Assembly: GCF_007713465.1 (NCBI RefSeq)
Contig: NZ_VMSG01000003.1
Coordinates: 124,001-188,000 of the forward strand
Origin: Pseudomonas sp. H3(2019)
GTDB lineage: Bacteria > Pseudomonadota > Gammaproteobacteria > Pseudomonadales > Pseudomonadaceae
Direction: 5' to 3'
Length of the DNA: 64,000 nt
Under the pieces are notes generated by a model that did not search any database, was not told where the DNA came from, and saw only the letters and a program-made list of their open reading frames with translations. Shown in pieces: positions 17,320-26,400 of this stretch (position 1 is its first letter; each line of letters opens with the position of its first letter). A program made the position numbers and the translations under genes.

Positions 17320-18477
17320 TTATTCGGTCAGCCGGCGCAGTTGCTCGACCACGTAGTCCTGCTGTTCATCACTGAGTAACGGAAACAGCGGCAGGCTGAT
17401 GGCCTCGGCGTAGTAACGTTCGGCCTGCGGAAAATCACCTTCGGCGAAGCCAAGATCCCGATAGTACGGCTGCAAATGCACGGGAATATAGTGCAGATTC
17501 ACACCGACCCCGGCCGCTCGCAAACCTTCAATCACCTGTCGATGACTGAGGTTGATACGATCGAGTTGCAGACGCACCACATAAAGATGCCATGCCGACT
17601 CGGCGTCGGGCTGAGCGCTGGGCAAGGTCAGTGGCAGGTATGCCAGTAAACGGTCATAACGCGCCGCCAACTCACGCCGACGCTCGATGAAATCATCCAG
17701 CTTGTTCAACTGCGACAGCCCGAGAGCAGCTTGCAGGTCGGTGATGCGGTAGTTGAAGCCCAGTTCCACCTGCTGGTAGTACCAGGGGCCATGGCTGGGT
17801 TCGGTCATTTGCTCGGGGTCGCGGGTCATGCCGTGGCAGCGCAGGCGTTGCAGGCGCTCGGCCAGGTCCCGGCGATTGGTCAGGACCATGCCACCTTCGG
17901 CACTGGTGATGATTTTCACCGGATGAAAGCTGAACACCGTCATCGCCGCGAACTCACCACACCCCACCGGGCGCCCGGCATAAGACGCACCCACCGCGTG
18001 GGACGCATCTTCTATCACCGTGAAACCATAGCGCTCGGCCAGTTCGGCGATCATGCGCAGGTCGCAGCTCTGCCCGGAGAACGCCACCGCCACCAGCACT
18101 TTGGGCAGCGTGCCATTGTCCTCCGCCGCTTCCAGCTTGGCTTTCAGGGCATAGGCATCAAGGTTCCAGGTCAGCGGGTCGATGTCGACAAAGTCCACCT
18201 CGGCACCGCAATAGCGACCACAGTTGGCCGAAGCCAAAAAGGTATTCGGCGTGGTCCACAAGCGATCGCCTGGCCCGAGCCCCGCCGCCAGACACGCAAT
18301 GTGCAAGGCCGCCGTGGCATTGCACACCGCCACCGCATAATCCGCCTGGCAGCGCTCCGCCATGGCCTGCTCGAAACGCTCGATGGTCGGCCCTTGTGTC
18401 AGCCAGTCGGACTGCAACACGGCGGCCACAGCGTCGATGTCCGCCTGATCAAGGCTTTGCCGACCGTAAGGAATCAT
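17320..18477 (-). CDS. pseC: UDP-4-amino-4,6-dideoxy-N-acetyl-beta-L-altrosamine transaminase PseC
   Basis: PseC (385 aa) transfers an amino group to the 4-keto sugar made by PseB. DegT/DnrJ/EryC1 fold with start MIPYGRQSLDQADIDAV, the PLP-site motifs IEDASHAVGASYAG and FSFHPVKIITSAEGGMV (Lys forms the internal aldimine), and C-terminal SLPLFPLLSDEQQDYVVEQL. ATGA overlap with pseB. Confidence 0.95.
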   Translation of the reverse strand: MIPYGRQSLDQADIDAVAAVLQSDWLTQGPTIERFEQAMAERCQADYAVAVCNATAALHIACLAAGLGPGDRLWTTPNTFLASANCGRYCGAEVDFVDIDPLTWNLDAYALKAKLEAAEDNGTLPKVLVAVAFSGQSCDLRMIAELAERYGFTVIEDASHAVGASYAGRPVGCGEFAAMTVFSFHPVKIITSAEGGMVLTNRRDLAERLQRLRCHGMTRDPEQMTEPSHGPWYYQQVELGFNYRITDLQAALGLSQLNKLDDFIERRRELAARYDRLLAYLPLTLPSAQPDAESAWHLYVVRLQLDRINLSHRQVIEGLRAAGVGVNLHYIPVHLQPYYRDLGFAEGDFPQAERYYAEAISLPLFPLLSDEQQDYVVEQLRRLTE

Positions 18478-19475
18478 GCCGACAACCCGGCGTGCAACTC
18501 GGCAATCTGTCCGACTGAGAGGAAATGCGCATTGGTGTCTGAGCGATACTCGAAGTCTTCGCTCACGCGACGGCCCTGCTCACCTACGCCATCCAGCGAA
18601 AAATCAATGTCGACGTGAGTAAAACGAATCGACGGCTCGATGGTGTAGTGGTCCTCGAATTCCAGGGTCATCCGTGCGTCATCCAGCGGCACCATCAATT
18701 CATGCAGCTTTTCACCCGGACGAATCCCGACGACTTTGTGCGGCAAATGCTCGGCCATGCCTCGTGCCAGATCGACGATGCGGATCGACGGGATCTTCGG
18801 CACGAAAACCTCTCCGCCATGCATCCGCGCGAAGCTGTCGAGCACGAACTGCACACCGTGATCGAGGGTGATCCAGAAGCGGGTCATGCGCTCGTCGGTA
18901 ATCGGCAGTTCTTTCGCGTCCTCGGCAATCAGTTTGCTGAAGAACGGCACCACCGAGCCGCGTGAGCCGGCCACATTGCCGTAGCGCACCACTGCAAACC
19001 GGGTTTGCTGATCACCGGCGATGTTGTTCGCCGCGACGAACAGTTTGTCCGAGAGCAGCTTGGTCGCACCGTACAGATTGATCGGGCTGGCCGCCTTGTC
19101 GGTGGACAGCGCAACGACTTTCTTCACACCGTTATCAATGGCGGCAGCGATGATATTTTCCGCGCCGTTGACGTTGGTACGAATGCATTCAGTGGGGTTG
19201 TATTCCGCCGCAGGCACCTGTTTCAGGGCGGCGGCATGCACCACGTAATCGATCCCGCGCATCGCCTGGCGCAAACGTTCGGCATCGCGCACATCGCCCA
19301 GAAAGTAACGCATGCATGGTGCATTGAAGGTTTGCTGCATCTCGTACTGCTTGAGTTCGTCACGCGAGAACACCACCACCCGCTTGGGCTGGTACTGCTC
19401 GAGCAAACGCCGGATGAACATGCGTCCAAACGAACCGGTGCCGCCCGAGATGAAAATCGATTTGCCGTTGAACAT
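18474..19475 (-). CDS. pseB: UDP-N-acetylglucosamine 4,6-dehydratase (inverting) PseB
   Basis: PseB (333 aa) performs the first step of pseudaminic acid synthesis: C4 oxidation, C6 dehydration and C5 inversion of UDP-GlcNAc. Short-chain dehydrogenase fold: nucleotide motif ISGGTGSFGRMF, catalytic STDKAASPINLYGATK (Asp-Lys and Tyr-x3-Lys), and GNVAGSRGSVVPFF. It follows the fgt2-like gene after 30 bases and is the first gene of the pse cluster. Confidence 0.96.
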   Translation of the reverse strand: MFNGKSIFISGGTGSFGRMFIRRLLEQYQPKRVVVFSRDELKQYEMQQTFNAPCMRYFLGDVRDAERLRQAMRGIDYVVHAAALKQVPAAEYNPTECIRTNVNGAENIIAAAIDNGVKKVVALSTDKAASPINLYGATKLLSDKLFVAANNIAGDQQTRFAVVRYGNVAGSRGSVVPFFSKLIAEDAKELPITDERMTRFWITLDHGVQFVLDSFARMHGGEVFVPKIPSIRIVDLARGMAEHLPHKVVGIRPGEKLHELMVPLDDARMTLEFEDHYTIEPSIRFTHVDIDFSLDGVGEQGRRVSEDFEYRSDTNAHFLSVGQIAELHAGLSA

Positions 19476-19505
19476 GCCGCGAATCCTTTTACCTGTGCAC
19501 CAGAC

Positions 19506-22436
19506 TTAAACCAGCAACCGCGCCCAATCCACGCTGGTCGCATTGTCAAGGGTGAAACCCTTGCCGGTCAGGGCGAGGTTCTTGTTGTACGCCAGATCGT
19601 GCTGGAACGGCCCGGCCCATTTTTCACGCAGAGCCGCAAGCACCTGCGGTGCATCGGGCAAGGTGCCTGGATGGATGACCTGCACTTGCGGCGTCCACAC
19701 CACCAGATAACCAGCCTGACCGGCCTTGAGGCACAAGTCGACATCACCGTAGGCATTGGCAAACGCGTGTTCGTCCAGCCCGCCAACCTCGTCGAACAGC
19801 GCTTTGCGAATCATCAGGCACACCGCTGAGACGGCTGAGTAATTCTGTTCCAGCACCAGACGATTCAGATAGCCCTTGGCATCCTTCGGCTCACCGACGA
19901 AGGCCGAACCGACACTGTCGTTCATGCCCAGGATCAAACCGGCCTGAGTCACTTTGCCGTCGCGATCCAGCAGCTTGACGCCGACCACACCGACTTCCGG
20001 TCGCTGGGCCTGGTTGAGCAGGGACTCGAGCCAGTTCGGGTTGACCACTTCACTGTCCGCCGCCAGCAGCACCAGGTATTCACCCTGAGCCTGCTGGCTG
20101 GCCTCGTTATACAACGCCGACTGGCTGAGACGCTCGTGCGCCCGCAGGACACGGACCTTGTCGCCCGGCTGCCCGAGGCCGTCCAGCCATTGCAGGATGT
20201 CCGGTGACTGGCTCGCGTTGTCGGCGATCAGCACTTCGTAACGGGTGTAGCGGGTTCGTTGCACAATGCCGGTCAGGCACCGTTGCAACTGCTCCAGATT
20301 GTCCTGGCTGGCCAGGATGATCGACACCAGCGGACGCTCGGTGTGACGGTAATCGATTTGATACGTGCCTGGCTCGGCCGAGCTGATCTGCGCCTTGTAG
20401 CCACGGGTCGCGAGGTGACGGATCAACGCCTGACGTTCGTGGGCATTGTCTTCCAGTACTGGCGCGCGAGTGATCAGCAACGGTTCGTCCAGATGGGCCA
20501 GCCAGGCCAGGCCGCCCTGCTCGATGATGCGCAGCAACAGGTCAAACTCCAGCGCCTTGCTGAAGTCGGCCTGGTAACCGCCTGCTTCCAACAGTACATC
20601 CTTGCGGATCAGCCAATGCTGCGCCATCAGCGTTGGCAGGCTTTGCAGCAGGTCGAGGTTGAAGCCTGGCCGGAATACATCGACCAGCGCGCCACTGGGG
20701 TCACGCTGAATCTCGTCCACTGCCACCGCTCGACAGTCGGGCGCGGCGTGCAGTTCCAGACCTGCGCGCAACAAACCGCCAGCGGTGAACTCGTCCCCCG
20801 CCTCGGTCAGCAGCAACCAGTCGCACGGCGATTGACGCGCGATCTGATTAAGCTTGTCGACATAGTTGGCTTGCGTCACGCAGACAAAGTGCAAGGTGTT
20901 GTGCACCGTCGTTGCCGCCAGCGGCTTGCCCGTGGTGAACACCACGATCTTGAAGGCGTGGTTGTGACCTTCCAGCAGACTGTCGAGGGTGATCTGTAGC
21001 TTGGCCGCGTCGTTGTCCAGATCCAGCACCAGAATGCCAAACTGTGGACCGCCGTTGTGGGCAGCCAGATAACGCGACGTCGCAGCGACTTCGTCAGCGT
21101 CCGGGGTGCGTGCCACCAGCCACTTGAGCAGCCGACCGGAGCGCATGGCACCGAACGCCTCTTCATTGCCTCGCGTCGATACCGCGTCCAGACGCTCGGC
21201 CCAGGCAGACATGTCCCGTGCGTCATCCGCTTCGCCCAGAAGCTCCAACTGCTGCGCCAGACGCTTGACCACCTGACGATTGAAGGGGCCGCTGTCATAC
21301 GCATGCCACAGCCGCTCGACAACGCTTTCGACGGTGTCGTTGTTGCGTGGCCGCATCATGTCTTCCTGATGGGCCCAGATACCTTCGAGCCCCTGAAGCT
21401 GAACACGACCGGCCGGCATCGCGTGCAGCAAAAACTCATACTGGCTCAACAGGTCGAAGAACTGTTGATTGTAGTAAGGCAGTTCAACGTACTGCAAAAG
21501 CCCGAACCGACGATCCGGCCCCTTCTGTACGTTGGTCCAGCGCGACTCGAAAATCGGTTCGGCGGTCAGTGACCGACCGGTGCGCAAGCAGTCGGCCATC
21601 GCCTCGAAACTGTCGAGTGCCAGCTGCTTGCCCTGCTCAGGGTCGAGACCGGTTTTGGTACTCGGCAGCGTCGACAATAGCTGGGCGAACCTCTCACGAT
21701 CTGCCACCGATTTTGCATCACTGGCAGTCAGCGTGCCGTAGACCTCGGTGTTGTGCTCCGATGCCAGGTAATTGACCTCACGCACCACATAAGGGATCGG
21801 CAGGATTCGAGCCTTGGCCATTGCCAGCATGTAGTACGCATGGCCAATTTCCTGCCATTCGAAGATGGTGTCCTCCGGCATGACCGCATACCAGTCACGC
21901 AACAGCTCAGTGCGGTGAACGGCATAGAACGGCGGGATGTACTGCTGCATGAAGTCGATGACCCGGTCCTGAGCACGCTCGGACGAATAGTCTTCACAGA
22001 CCTTCTTGTCCCGACGGTAGTAGCTCACGCTGCTCGCCAGGGCCAGATACATCAGGCAATAGCCATGGCACATGCCGTAGTCCGGGTTCTCTTCCAGGAA
22101 CGAGACCGAAGCGTCGAGGGCATCATGCACGATGAAGTCATCGTCGGCGGCGAACGCCATATAGGGCGTGGTGACATGCTGCACGCCGTAGTGAAGCTTG
22201 GCCCGCAAGCCCTGGTAGCCGAACTGCGGCAGATGCCGATAGTCGACCGAGGGGTACACACCGTCGATGCCTTCGGTGATGTGGGTCGAAGAGTCCAGCA
22301 GCAGAATCCTGCAAGGCAAGGTGCTATAGAACTTCACCGCCCGGCGCACAAATGCCGGGCGGTTGTGGGTGACCAGCACCACCGTCAACAACTCGTTCAG
22401 TGGTAATCCGCTTTCAGAACCGTACTTGCCTTGCAT
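19506..22436 (-). CDS. Large multidomain glycosyltransferase (Fgt2-like)
   Basis: About 976 aa from the chosen ATG, with GTGGGG six bases upstream; a TTG start 14 codons earlier has no ribosome site. The N-terminal part (about 1-290) is a GT-A domain beginning LTVVLVTHNRPAFVRRAV with FAADDDFIVHDAL, of the TIGR00180 type. A middle GT-A-like region (about 470-680) has WLLLTEAGDEFTAGGLL. The C-terminal GT2 domain (about 700-930) has RPLVSIILASQDNLEQLQRCL, NASQSPD and AYGDVDLCLKAGQAGYLVVW. Two giant transferases of this kind, Fgt1 and Fgt2, glycosylate flagellin in P. syringae; this is the likely counterpart of Fgt2. No signal peptide, so it acts in the cytoplasm. Confidence 0.82.
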   Translation of the reverse strand: MQGKYGSESGLPLNELLTVVLVTHNRPAFVRRAVKFYSTLPCRILLLDSSTHITEGIDGVYPSVDYRHLPQFGYQGLRAKLHYGVQHVTTPYMAFAADDDFIVHDALDASVSFLEENPDYGMCHGYCLMYLALASSVSYYRRDKKVCEDYSSERAQDRVIDFMQQYIPPFYAVHRTELLRDWYAVMPEDTIFEWQEIGHAYYMLAMAKARILPIPYVVREVNYLASEHNTEVYGTLTASDAKSVADRERFAQLLSTLPSTKTGLDPEQGKQLALDSFEAMADCLRTGRSLTAEPIFESRWTNVQKGPDRRFGLLQYVELPYYNQQFFDLLSQYEFLLHAMPAGRVQLQGLEGIWAHQEDMMRPRNNDTVESVVERLWHAYDSGPFNRQVVKRLAQQLELLGEADDARDMSAWAERLDAVSTRGNEEAFGAMRSGRLLKWLVARTPDADEVAATSRYLAAHNGGPQFGILVLDLDNDAAKLQITLDSLLEGHNHAFKIVVFTTGKPLAATTVHNTLHFVCVTQANYVDKLNQIARQSPCDWLLLTEAGDEFTAGGLLRAGLELHAAPDCRAVAVDEIQRDPSGALVDVFRPGFNLDLLQSLPTLMAQHWLIRKDVLLEAGGYQADFSKALEFDLLLRIIEQGGLAWLAHLDEPLLITRAPVLEDNAHERQALIRHLATRGYKAQISSAEPGTYQIDYRHTERPLVSIILASQDNLEQLQRCLTGIVQRTRYTRYEVLIADNASQSPDILQWLDGLGQPGDKVRVLRAHERLSQSALYNEASQQAQGEYLVLLAADSEVVNPNWLESLLNQAQRPEVGVVGVKLLDRDGKVTQAGLILGMNDSVGSAFVGEPKDAKGYLNRLVLEQNYSAVSAVCLMIRKALFDEVGGLDEHAFANAYGDVDLCLKAGQAGYLVVWTPQVQVIHPGTLPDAPQVLAALREKWAGPFQHDLAYNKNLALTGKGFTLDNATSVDWARLLV

Positions 22437-22490
22437 ATTTTTCCCCACAACCGGCGTATCGCCCGATGAACTCATCAATGATGTCGTTGC

Positions 22491-23228
22491 TTAACGAACC
22501 CGACGCAGATAGCCGTCCGGCGCCACGCTGATCAGTAGCTTGTTGTCCATCTGTACATCGATTTCGAAATCGCGGTTTTCTTCCAGGTACGCCCAGACCG
22601 CAGTTTTCGGGTTGTCGCCCTGGCCCCACGGACGGTCCGGGAAGGCGTCTTCCGGCATGTCTTCGACCACGGTATCCATCACCACACAGTAACTGTCGAC
22701 CGAAACCAGCGGCGCATACAGGCGCAGTTCTTCAAGTACATGGTCATGGGTGTGGTTGGAGTCCAGCACCAGGATGACTTTCTTGCCGGCGGCTGCGGCA
22801 CGCACCTGATCGGCGATGGCCGGATCAATGCTCGAACCTTCGATCATCGAGATGCGCTTGCTCATCGGATGGCTTTCGATGGCCTCACGGTTGTGCGGGC
22901 GGATATCCAGGTCGATACCCAGCACTTCACCGTGGCCCTGCAATTCCAGCAGGGAGGCGTAGTAAATAATCGAACCGCCATGGGCGATGCCACATTCGAT
23001 CACCAGGTCCGGCTTGACCTGCCAGATGATCTCCTGCATCGCCATCATGTCCTGAGGCAACTGAATGATCGGGCGGCCCATCCAGGAGAAGTGATAGCTG
23101 TATTTGTGCAGGGCCGATTCGTTGAAGAAATCGCGGGCCAGGCCCTTGAGTTTTTCATCCTGGCCCTGAGCGCGGATCTGCTCCTGGCACTCGGCTTCGA
23201 ATGCTTGAATTACGGTCTTGTCGGTCAT
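22491..23228 (-). CDS. Cephalosporin hydroxylase (CmcI)-family SAM-dependent protein
   Basis: About 245 aa, starting MTDKTVIQAFEAECQEQIR (a TTG two codons earlier is also in frame). CmcI-type core: IECGIAHGGSIIYYASLLELQG (SAM motif I), GIDLDIRPHNREAIESHP, IEGSSIDPAIADQVRAAA, VILVLDSNHTHDHVLEELRLYAPLV and YCVVMDTVVEDMP. The Asp and His residues that bind a metal in methyltransferases of this group are present. Proteins of this family are frequent in O-antigen and glycan loci, where they probably O-methylate sugars. Between a C-methyltransferase-like gene and the Fgt2-like gene. Confidence 0.85.
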   Translation of the reverse strand: MTDKTVIQAFEAECQEQIRAQGQDEKLKGLARDFFNESALHKYSYHFSWMGRPIIQLPQDMMAMQEIIWQVKPDLVIECGIAHGGSIIYYASLLELQGHGEVLGIDLDIRPHNREAIESHPMSKRISMIEGSSIDPAIADQVRAAAAGKKVILVLDSNHTHDHVLEELRLYAPLVSVDSYCVVMDTVVEDMPEDAFPDRPWGQGDNPKTAVWAYLEENRDFEIDVQMDNKLLISVAPDGYLRRVR

Positions 23229-23247
23229 TTTCAAGTCTCAGTAAAAG

Positions 23248-24321
23248 TCATTGGAACGAAGCGCTGTCGACCGCGTGGTAGACATATCGCCCACCGGTCA
23301 TGCGCTTGATTTCTTCGAGGTAGTTGGAGTTCATCACAAACAGATTGGCGCCTTCGGGCAAGGCATCCATCGCCTCTTGCGGCGAGGACACCCGCACGCC
23401 GCTGAGGGGCAGATAACGCCCCTGCTTGGCCGGGTTGATATCCACCACCTGATCCACCGCGACACCGGCGCGTTGCAGGAACAACGAATAAATCACGCCT
23501 TTGGAGGACGCTCCCCAGATGCCCGAACCGTGTTCGGGAGCGCTCTGAATGATCTGCACAGCCCGTTCGAGGCTGGCCGTGAAGTTGGCCGGCAGGCTCA
23601 TCCGCTCAATCGTTTGGGCTGGGGTCGTTTGCAGGCTCGACAGGTCCGCAACGATGTACAGGTACTGACCGCCAAACAAGTGTCCGGCCTCATGCACGGT
23701 ACCGAACAGTCGACGCAGGTCATCGAGCCGGAAGTAATTCACGTGCTCGTAAAATACATCGAACCAGGCACTGCGCTCGAGGATCCAGTCAAAGCACGGC
23801 ACCTCGATGTAGATCTGCCCGCCGCCCTGGTTGGCCTCGGCGATCTGCGCCAGAAACGCCACCGGATCAGCGATATGCTCCAGCACATGACGCAGCACCA
23901 CCGCATCCGCCGCCAGGCCCAGACCACGGGTGAACGGGGCCTTGATCACGTCGGCATTGCTGCCCTCGTAAGCCGGGTCGATGCCGGTAATGGCATACCC
24001 GTGGTCGCGCAGTTGCTCGAGGAAATAGCCCTTGCCGCAGCCGACCTCGATCAGGTTCTGGCCCTCGAAGTGCCGGGCAATGACGGCCTCGACATCACTC
24101 AGATGCTTCTTGAACTCGGCCGAATGGGCCTGCTCATTCTGGTAGTCGCTGTCGTAGCTCAGTTTGTCGGCATCGAAGGCCTGATTGAAGATCAGCCCGC
24201 TGACCTGATCCTGTACCAACACGATATCGGCGCTGGCCGATGCCCTTGCTGACGCAGCATCGGCAAACGTCCGGTTCTGCAACACCGGCAGGCCTGTGGC
24301 CCGATATAGCTCATGCACCAT
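23248..24321 (-). CDS. C-methyltransferase-like SAM protein lacking the zinc-binding cysteines
   Basis: 357 aa. A SAM methyltransferase core sits at about 85-190 (LIEVGCGKGYFLEQLRDHG, VVLRHVLEHIADPVAFL), followed by the C-terminal extension typical of sugar C-methyltransferases (IWGASSKGVIYSLFLQRAG, VDINPAKQGRYLPLSGVRVSSP). The N-terminal segment (1-65) has the outline of the family's zinc-binding domain (GLPVLQNRTF, SGLIFNQAFD) but none of the Cys ligands. Ribosome site GGGAG six bases before the ATG; it overlaps the preceding epimerase by 11 bases. Likely acts on the CDP-deoxysugar, but loss of the zinc site leaves the exact reaction open. Confidence 0.8.
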   Translation of the reverse strand: MVHELYRATGLPVLQNRTFADAASARASASADIVLVQDQVSGLIFNQAFDADKLSYDSDYQNEQAHSAEFKKHLSDVEAVIARHFEGQNLIEVGCGKGYFLEQLRDHGYAITGIDPAYEGSNADVIKAPFTRGLGLAADAVVLRHVLEHIADPVAFLAQIAEANQGGGQIYIEVPCFDWILERSAWFDVFYEHVNYFRLDDLRRLFGTVHEAGHLFGGQYLYIVADLSSLQTTPAQTIERMSLPANFTASLERAVQIIQSAPEHGSGIWGASSKGVIYSLFLQRAGVAVDQVVDINPAKQGRYLPLSGVRVSSPQEAMDALPEGANLFVMNSNYLEEIKRMTGGRYVYHAVDSASFQ

Positions 24322-25168
24322 GCTCAGCTCCCGTTAGCTGTTGCAACCGTTCGGCCACACCCCAGAACGCCATGGGTTCGTGGGTTGCATAACCGTAGTG
24401 GCCAAGATTCAAGGTGATCGACGCATTGCGCTCACGCAACCGCTGCTCCACCAATGCTCGTACCGATATCGGCCGACCGCTGGAACAATTGATCACCCCG
24501 TCAAACGCGCGATGCTGCAACACCTTCGCCAGATAAGCAGCGGCCGTTTCGATCGGCAGGTAATCGCGCAATTGCTCACCGGCGGACATATTGAACTGCG
24601 CCTCGCCGCTCTCGATCGCCCGATCAAGGCTGGCCAGCAGGCTGTTGGGGTTCTGCCCGGCACCGTAGAGGTAAAACAGACGGGCCCATTGCAGGGTAAA
24701 GGGACGTTCATGCTGCAAGGCCTCAAGGAACAGGCGCAAAGTGTTTTTCGCCAGCCCGTAAGGGTTACTCGGCTGAGGTGCGGTCGCTTCGCTCAGCGGG
24801 CCGCTCTGCATCCCGTATTCGAAGCAGGTGCCGGTTACCAGCACTTGGGATACCCCTGCCTCGACCACGCCTTTGATGAAGCGGTAATCGGCCATCAGGT
24901 TATGCTCGAAATGAAACAGCGCCTGATAGTTCGGCAACCCGGGCCATGCCAGATGGGCGAGTGCGTCTACGCCATCGGTCAGCGCGGCGATATCCAGATC
25001 GACGGCATGAATATCCGCCGCCACGAACTCCACCGCATTGATCCACGGCAGGCCTTGAGCGGCCTCGGCATTGCGCGCCACCGCCCGCACCTGGCAGCCA
25101 TTGGCCAACAGCGCCGACACCAGATGACGCCCGACAAAGCCGGTGGCGCCGGAGACCAGGATCTTCAT
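24311..25168 (-). CDS. NAD-dependent epimerase/dehydratase (sugar nucleotide reductase)
   Basis: 285 aa, extended short-chain dehydrogenase. Dinucleotide motif MKILVSGATGFVGRHLV; catalytic-type sequence GTCFEYGMQSGPLSE and PSNPYGLAKNTLRLFLE (Tyr-x3-Lys). In clusters with RfbF, RfbG, an RfbC-like epimerase and a C-methyltransferase, a protein like this usually carries out the final C4 keto-reduction of the CDP-deoxysugar. The start is set at the ATG (25168), five bases after the previous stop; a GTG overlapping that stop is also in frame. Confidence 0.85.
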   Translation of the reverse strand: MKILVSGATGFVGRHLVSALLANGCQVRAVARNAEAAQGLPWINAVEFVAADIHAVDLDIAALTDGVDALAHLAWPGLPNYQALFHFEHNLMADYRFIKGVVEAGVSQVLVTGTCFEYGMQSGPLSEATAPQPSNPYGLAKNTLRLFLEALQHERPFTLQWARLFYLYGAGQNPNSLLASLDRAIESGEAQFNMSAGEQLRDYLPIETAAAYLAKVLQHRAFDGVINCSSGRPISVRALVEQRLRERNASITLNLGHYGYATHEPMAFWGVAERLQQLTGAEHGA

Positions 25169-25173
25169 GCCGA

Positions 25174-26400
25174 TCACAGCAGGGTCAACTCAGGCACGGC
25201 GATCACAAAGCGCCCGCCCCACTCACGCACCTGAGCCTGTTGCTCGCTGACTTCCTGCAACAGGTTCCACGGCAGGACCAGTACGTAGTCGGGTCGCTCG
25301 ATGGCCAACTGCTCGGGAGACACCACCGGAATACGGCTGCCCGGCAAGAACTTGCCTTGCTTGTGCGGGCTGGCATCCGCCACCCAGGCCAGCAGGTCTG
25401 GCTTGACACCGGCATAGTTGAGCAAGGTGTTGCCCTTGGCGGCGGCGCCATAACCGACTACGCGTTTGCCTTCGGCCTTGGCCTGCAACAGGAAACGCAG
25501 CAGTCCGTGTTTGATCTGTTCTGCGGCCGGGGCCAGGGTCGCGTAGTAGGCAGCGGTTTTCACCCCGGCCACCTGCTCGACCTGCAACTGTTGTTGCACC
25601 GCAGGCGTTACTTCACGGCGCACACCATCGGCACGCTGCACGAACACCCGTAATGATCCGCCATGGGTCGGCAGCTCGCTGACATCGAAGACTTCCAGGC
25701 CATTGCGTTCACACAAACGCTGTACGGCTGTCAGCGACAGATAGGAATAGTGCTCGTGGTAAAGGGTGTCGAACTGCTGCCCGGCCATCAGCGTCAGCAG
25801 CTGCGGGAACTCGAACGTCGCCACGCCCGTGCGCTTGAGCAGCGTCGCGAAACCGCTGAGGAAATCATTGATGTCCGGCACATGCGCCAGCACATTGTTG
25901 GCGGCCATCAGGTCCGCACCCCAGCCTTCGCTCAGCAACTGCGAGGCGCTGTCGCGACCGAAGAACAGCTCGCGTATGTCCAGGCCTTTTTCCCGCGCGG
26001 CCTGTGCCGTGCTGCGGGTCGGCTCGACGCCGAGGCAACGGATACCGCGTTGTGCAACGTACTGCAGCAAGTAGCCATCGTTGGCGGCAATTTCCACGAC
26101 ACGACTGTCGGCGGTCAGCCCGAAACGCTCGACCATCTCGGCCACATACCGATCGGCATGGGCCAGCCAGGTACTGGAAAAGGAACTGAAGTACGCATAA
26201 TCGGCATCGAACAGACTGTCGGCGCTGGTGTAGTCCTCGGTCTGCACCAGCCAGCATTCCTGGCAGACCGCAACTTTCAACGGGACCCATTGCTCGGCCT
26301 GCTCCAACTGCTCGGCCCGCAGGTACGCGTTGGACGGCGGTGAGGTGCCCAGATCGATCAACGGCAACGCCAACGGGGTGCCGCAACCTCGGCAGTTCAT
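25174..26400 (-). CDS. Sugar-nucleotide C-methyltransferase (NovU/TylCIII type)
   Basis: 408 aa with the complete three-part architecture: an N-terminal zinc-binding domain (CRGCG near residues 3-7; VCQECW near 46-51), a SAM-binding domain (VVEIAANDGYLLQYVAQRG; NNVLAHVPDINDFL; FEFPQLLTLM; DTLYHEHYSYLSL) and the C-terminal domain (VGYGAAAKGNTLLNYAG; VADASPHKQGKFLPGSRIPV). Known members add a methyl group to C3 or C5 of a 4-keto-deoxysugar nucleotide, making branched sugars such as mycarose and noviose. Overlaps the epimerase gene rfbC by four bases. It is the best evidence that the CDP-sugar made here is methyl-branched. Confidence 0.9.
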   Translation of the reverse strand: MNCRGCGTPLALPLIDLGTSPPSNAYLRAEQLEQAEQWVPLKVAVCQECWLVQTEDYTSADSLFDADYAYFSSFSSTWLAHADRYVAEMVERFGLTADSRVVEIAANDGYLLQYVAQRGIRCLGVEPTRSTAQAAREKGLDIRELFFGRDSASQLLSEGWGADLMAANNVLAHVPDINDFLSGFATLLKRTGVATFEFPQLLTLMAGQQFDTLYHEHYSYLSLTAVQRLCERNGLEVFDVSELPTHGGSLRVFVQRADGVRREVTPAVQQQLQVEQVAGVKTAAYYATLAPAAEQIKHGLLRFLLQAKAEGKRVVGYGAAAKGNTLLNYAGVKPDLLAWVADASPHKQGKFLPGSRIPVVSPEQLAIERPDYVLVLPWNLLQEVSEQQAQVREWGGRFVIAVPELTLL

